Assembly: GCA_050263095.1 (NCBI GenBank) | Contig: JBLNEW010000011.1 | Location: forward strand, 1 to 36,569 | Origin: FEB-35 sp050263095 | Lineage (GTDB): Bacteria > Desulfobacterota > Deferrimicrobia > Deferrimicrobiales > Deferrimicrobiaceae | DNA: 36,569 bases | Direction: 5' to 3' | Part shown: in pieces, positions 35,398 through 36,569 of the stretch | Layout of the letters: every line of letters starts with the position of its first letter | Numbering within the stretch: the first letter of the stretch is position 1 | The notes under the pieces: model-generated | What the model was told of the DNA's origin: nothing | Database searches by the model: none | The model's input: the letters and a program-made list of their open reading frames with translations, nothing else | Position numbers and translations under genes: made by a program

Positions 35398-35808
35398 ATG
35401 AGCGGGAAAGCGTTTGCCGCATTCGGTTCGTCGCTTCTTCTGCTGGCATGCCTGTTGGCGGCCGCGGGCGCATCTGCGGCCGAGCCTCCCCGGATCACCA
35501 AGGAAGAACTCAAAGTACGGCTCGACGATCCGAAGATCGTCATAGTGGACGTGCGGACCGGGAGGGACTGGACTCGCAGCAACGTCAAGATCCGCGGGGC
35601 GGTCCGTGAAGAGCCGGGAAACGCAGGCGCATGGGCGAATCGATATCCCAAGGACAAGCTCATCGTCCTTTATTGCGCCTGAAGCAACGAGGGCACGAGC
35701 GCCCGTGTGGCGCTCACGCTGATGGAGAAGGGTCACACGGAGGTATCCGTCCTTAAAGGCGGATGGGACGAATGGCTCGGCTCGGGATTCCCGACGGATC
35801 CGAAGTGA
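35398..35808 (+). CDS. Exported rhodanese-like protein, probable selenoprotein (Sec at in-frame TGA 35680-35682)
   Basis: Read through the TGA at codon 95, the frame encodes 136 residues. Residues 1-28 form a Sec signal peptide (FGSSLLLLACLLAAAGASAA, likely cut before EPP). The rhodanese fold follows: ITKEELKVRLDDPKIVIVDV, R-x-GRDW, then LIVLYCA-Sec-SNEGTSARVA and the canonical end VLKGGWDEWLGSGFP, stopping at TGA 35806. C93 sits at the normal catalytic position after strand LIVLY. Related proteins that I recall read CACPNE here, so the Sec replaces the second cysteine. Without read-through the product would lose a third of the fold. A hairpin with bSECIS geometry follows the TGA. GGAGGG precedes the ATG. 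The alternative is a nonsense mutation, but the frame after it is clean. Confidence 0.75.
35680..35715 (+). promoter_or_regulatory. bSECIS-like hairpin directing selenocysteine at the rhodanese TGA
   Basis: A perfect 7-bp stem, GAGCGCC (35697-35703) with GGCGCTC (35709-35715), closes a five-base loop CGTGT. The loop begins 21 bases after the TGA, and its second base is G. Published bSECIS rules require a loop 16-37 bases after UGA, a stem of 4-16 pairs, a loop of 3-14 bases and a G among its first two positions; all are met. Confidence 0.65.
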
Positions 35809-35861
35809 CGATATCGTTACGCCGGTCCCTGCCGGCGATTGAAAAAGAAGGAGGGAAACCG

Positions 35862-35879
35862 ATGGAACACTATAGATAA
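35862..35879 (+). other. Micro-ORF MEHYR with a perfect ribosome-binding site
   Basis: AAGGAGGG lies six bases before ATG 35862, but the frame ends after five codons at TAA. The 190-base stretch 35809-35998 holds nothing else recognisable apart from a short GCCGG/CCGGC hairpin near 35821-35836. The micro-ORF could be a leader peptide for the small membrane protein downstream, or the start of a gene lost by deletion. Confidence 0.3.
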
Positions 35880-35998
35880 GCGCATGGCGATTGTATGGAA
35901 ATTTTTTCCCCCTCGATGTCGCAGACTCCCAAACACTGAAAAACGCGCACGAATAAAAGGCAAAGCCGTGGCATGCATGCTGCAATTAAAAGGGGCAT

Positions 35999-36262
35999 AT
36001 GAAAAGATTCATAACATTTGTGAAATGGGTCGTGGTGATGGCGGCGTTCCTGCTGGTGCTGTGGATTCCGCTGGTGGCCTCCGTGTTACACCTTGAATGG
36101 AAGACAGCGAAGGAAAATGCCGACCCCCTTTGGATCACGAGATCGGAAGGACTCCGCCTGATGCGTTATCACGGCACCAACGGATTGAAAATCACCGACG
36201 ACCGTATCTACATCCGGCAGGACAGCAGGTGGATCCAGGTCGTCAAGCGCAAATCCGCCTGA
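35999..36262 (+). CDS. Small membrane-anchored protein of unknown function
   Basis: The product has 87 residues and I do not recognise a family. Residues 1-9 are basic (MKRFITFVK), residues 10-31 form one hydrophobic helix (WVVVMAAFLLVLWIPLVASVLH), and the remaining about 55 residues are polar, with K/R-rich ends and a short beta-like stretch (GLKITDDRIYIRQDSRWIQV). The positive-inside rule puts the tail outside the cytoplasm. The ATG follows AAAAGGGG at four bases. It stands alone between the rhodanese gene and the 13-codon ORF. It is probably real because of its start signal, membrane helix and normal codon use. Confidence 0.6.
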   Translation: MKRFITFVKWVVVMAAFLLVLWIPLVASVLHLEWKTAKENADPLWITRSEGLRLMRYHGTNGLKITDDRIYIRQDSRWIQVVKRKSA

Positions 36263-36380
36263 TTCACCCCCCCAACTTGAATCCCTGATCGCACGCAGCG
36301 TCGCCGGAAGTGCAGGTGCGCCGTTTAGACGGACTGCGCTATGATTGATTCAGGCGGGTCCATCCGGAGGAGGCGATCGC

Positions 36381-36422
36381 ATGTGCGAATTCTGCCACAA
36401 GCACGGCGAGGCGAAGAAGTAA
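36381..36422 (+). CDS. 13-codon ORF MCEFCHKHGEAKK (CxxC micropeptide or truncated gene start)
   Basis: GGAGGAGG stands seven bases before the ATG, one of the best ribosome-binding sites in the window. The frame ends with TAA after 13 codons. The peptide has a CxxC metal-binding motif followed by HKHGE. From memory, longer delta-proteobacterial proteins begin with MCEFCxKHGEGKKW and continue for many residues, so this may be the stump of such a gene. It could equally be a leader peptide coupling translation into the next gene, whose ATG is two bases after the TAA. The 118-base gap before it (36263-36380) holds a possible TATGAT -10 element at 36340 but no convincing -35. Confidence 0.45.
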   Translation: MCEFCHKHGEAKK

Positions 36423-36424
36423 AT

Positions 36425-36569
36425 ATGAAGAAGCCGTACCGTGTCTATATGATCGAGTGCGCCGGGGGAGTCATATACACGGGAATAGCGATCGATCCCG
36501 AAGCCAGGTTCCTGGAGCATCTTTCCGGGAAAGGAGCGCGGTTCACAAGGATAAGGAAGCCATTGCGGA
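36425..36569 (+). CDS. GIY-YIG nuclease-domain protein (YhbQ/UPF0213-like), 5' part only
   Basis: The visible 48 residues begin MKKPYRVYMIECAGGVIYTG, then IAIDPEARFLEHLSGKGARF. This is the compact GIY-YIG fold of the UPF0213/YhbQ group: YMIEC replaces GIY, VIYTGIAID is the YIG segment, and the RFxEHxSGKGARFTR helix carries the conserved Arg and His. Members of this group are small single-domain nucleases of unclear role. The right edge cuts the gene after about half. The start overlaps nothing and depends on the preceding micro-ORF for a good ribosome-binding site. Confidence 0.88.
   Translation, partial: MKKPYRVYMIECAGGVIYTGIAIDPEARFLEHLSGKGARFTRIRKPLR

Noticed and set aside
35398..35682. 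Rhodanese as a pseudogene ended by a nonsense codon
   Set aside because: The only defect is one TGA at a redox-site position, the frame afterwards is intact, and a bSECIS-like hairpin follows. Not fully excluded without genome-wide evidence of selenocysteine machinery.
35821..35836. GCCGG/CCGGC hairpin after the rhodanese as terminator
   Set aside because: It is followed by an A-rich stretch, not Ts, and the stem is only five pairs.

Overview
The window is a 36.6 kb, GC-rich, almost fully coding stretch of a bacterial chromosome. All genes read on the plus strand, and no gap between genes exceeds 300 bases. Gene content and order point to a delta-proteobacterial (Desulfobacterota) organism close to the Geobacter/Desulfuromonadales group. 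The reasons are the pheA-aroF-tyrA-aroA-cmk-ispH-rpsA-sppA-ihfB cluster, a B-type (Geobacter/Wolinella-like) frdCAB/sdhCAB operon, and a DHH-CBS-nucleotidyltransferase tRNA-end enzyme. This assignment rests on recognition of families and gene order, not on a computed tree.

Layout. (1) 1-2785: the 3' end of a sugar-nucleotide epimerase, an archaeal-type bifunctional fructose-1,6-bisphosphate aldolase/phosphatase and phosphoglucose isomerase, which together form a gluconeogenic pair. (2) 2790-6496: mutL, miaA, accA. (3) 6493-11457: chorismate mutase/prephenate dehydratase, DAHP synthase, prephenate dehydrogenase, EPSP synthase and cytidylate kinase, most joined by stop/start overlaps. (4) 11454-15910: ispH, ribosomal protein S1, signal peptide peptidase, IHF-beta-like protein, HIT protein. 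(5) 15916-23819: mutS, a secreted AMIN/Amidase_3 cell-wall amidase, glnD, an MJ0936-type phosphodiesterase and a Xer recombinase. (6) 23854-27412: a self-contained frdCAB/sdhCAB operon with a good sigma-70 promoter, a palindromic operator candidate just downstream of it, and a strong intrinsic terminator. (7) 27450-34565: the DHH-CBS-nucleotidyltransferase gene (apparently leaderless), a 65-bp palindromic REP/MITE-like element, an M50 peptidase, trpS, scpA, scpB and an rluB-type pseudouridine synthase. (8) 34582-34746: an initiator tRNA gene with its own promoter and terminator. (9) 34760-36569: a small accessory zone with 3-methyladenine DNA glycosylase, a secreted rhodanese whose frame crosses an in-frame TGA, a small membrane protein, two micro-ORFs with strong ribosome-binding sites, and the start of a GIY-YIG protein.

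The most interesting observation is the rhodanese. Its TGA falls where the family has a cysteine. The frame continues to a normal domain end, and a perfect 7-bp hairpin follows at the spacing and with the loop G expected of a bacterial SECIS element. It is therefore probably an exported selenoprotein rather than a pseudogene. Other leads are the frd/sdh operator, the leaderless start of the tRNA-end enzyme, the palindromic element, a tetO-like palindrome at the ispH stop, and the archaeal-type FBP aldolase/phosphatase in a bacterium. Start codons are often GTG or TTG, which is why several genes begin inside the stop codon of the previous one.
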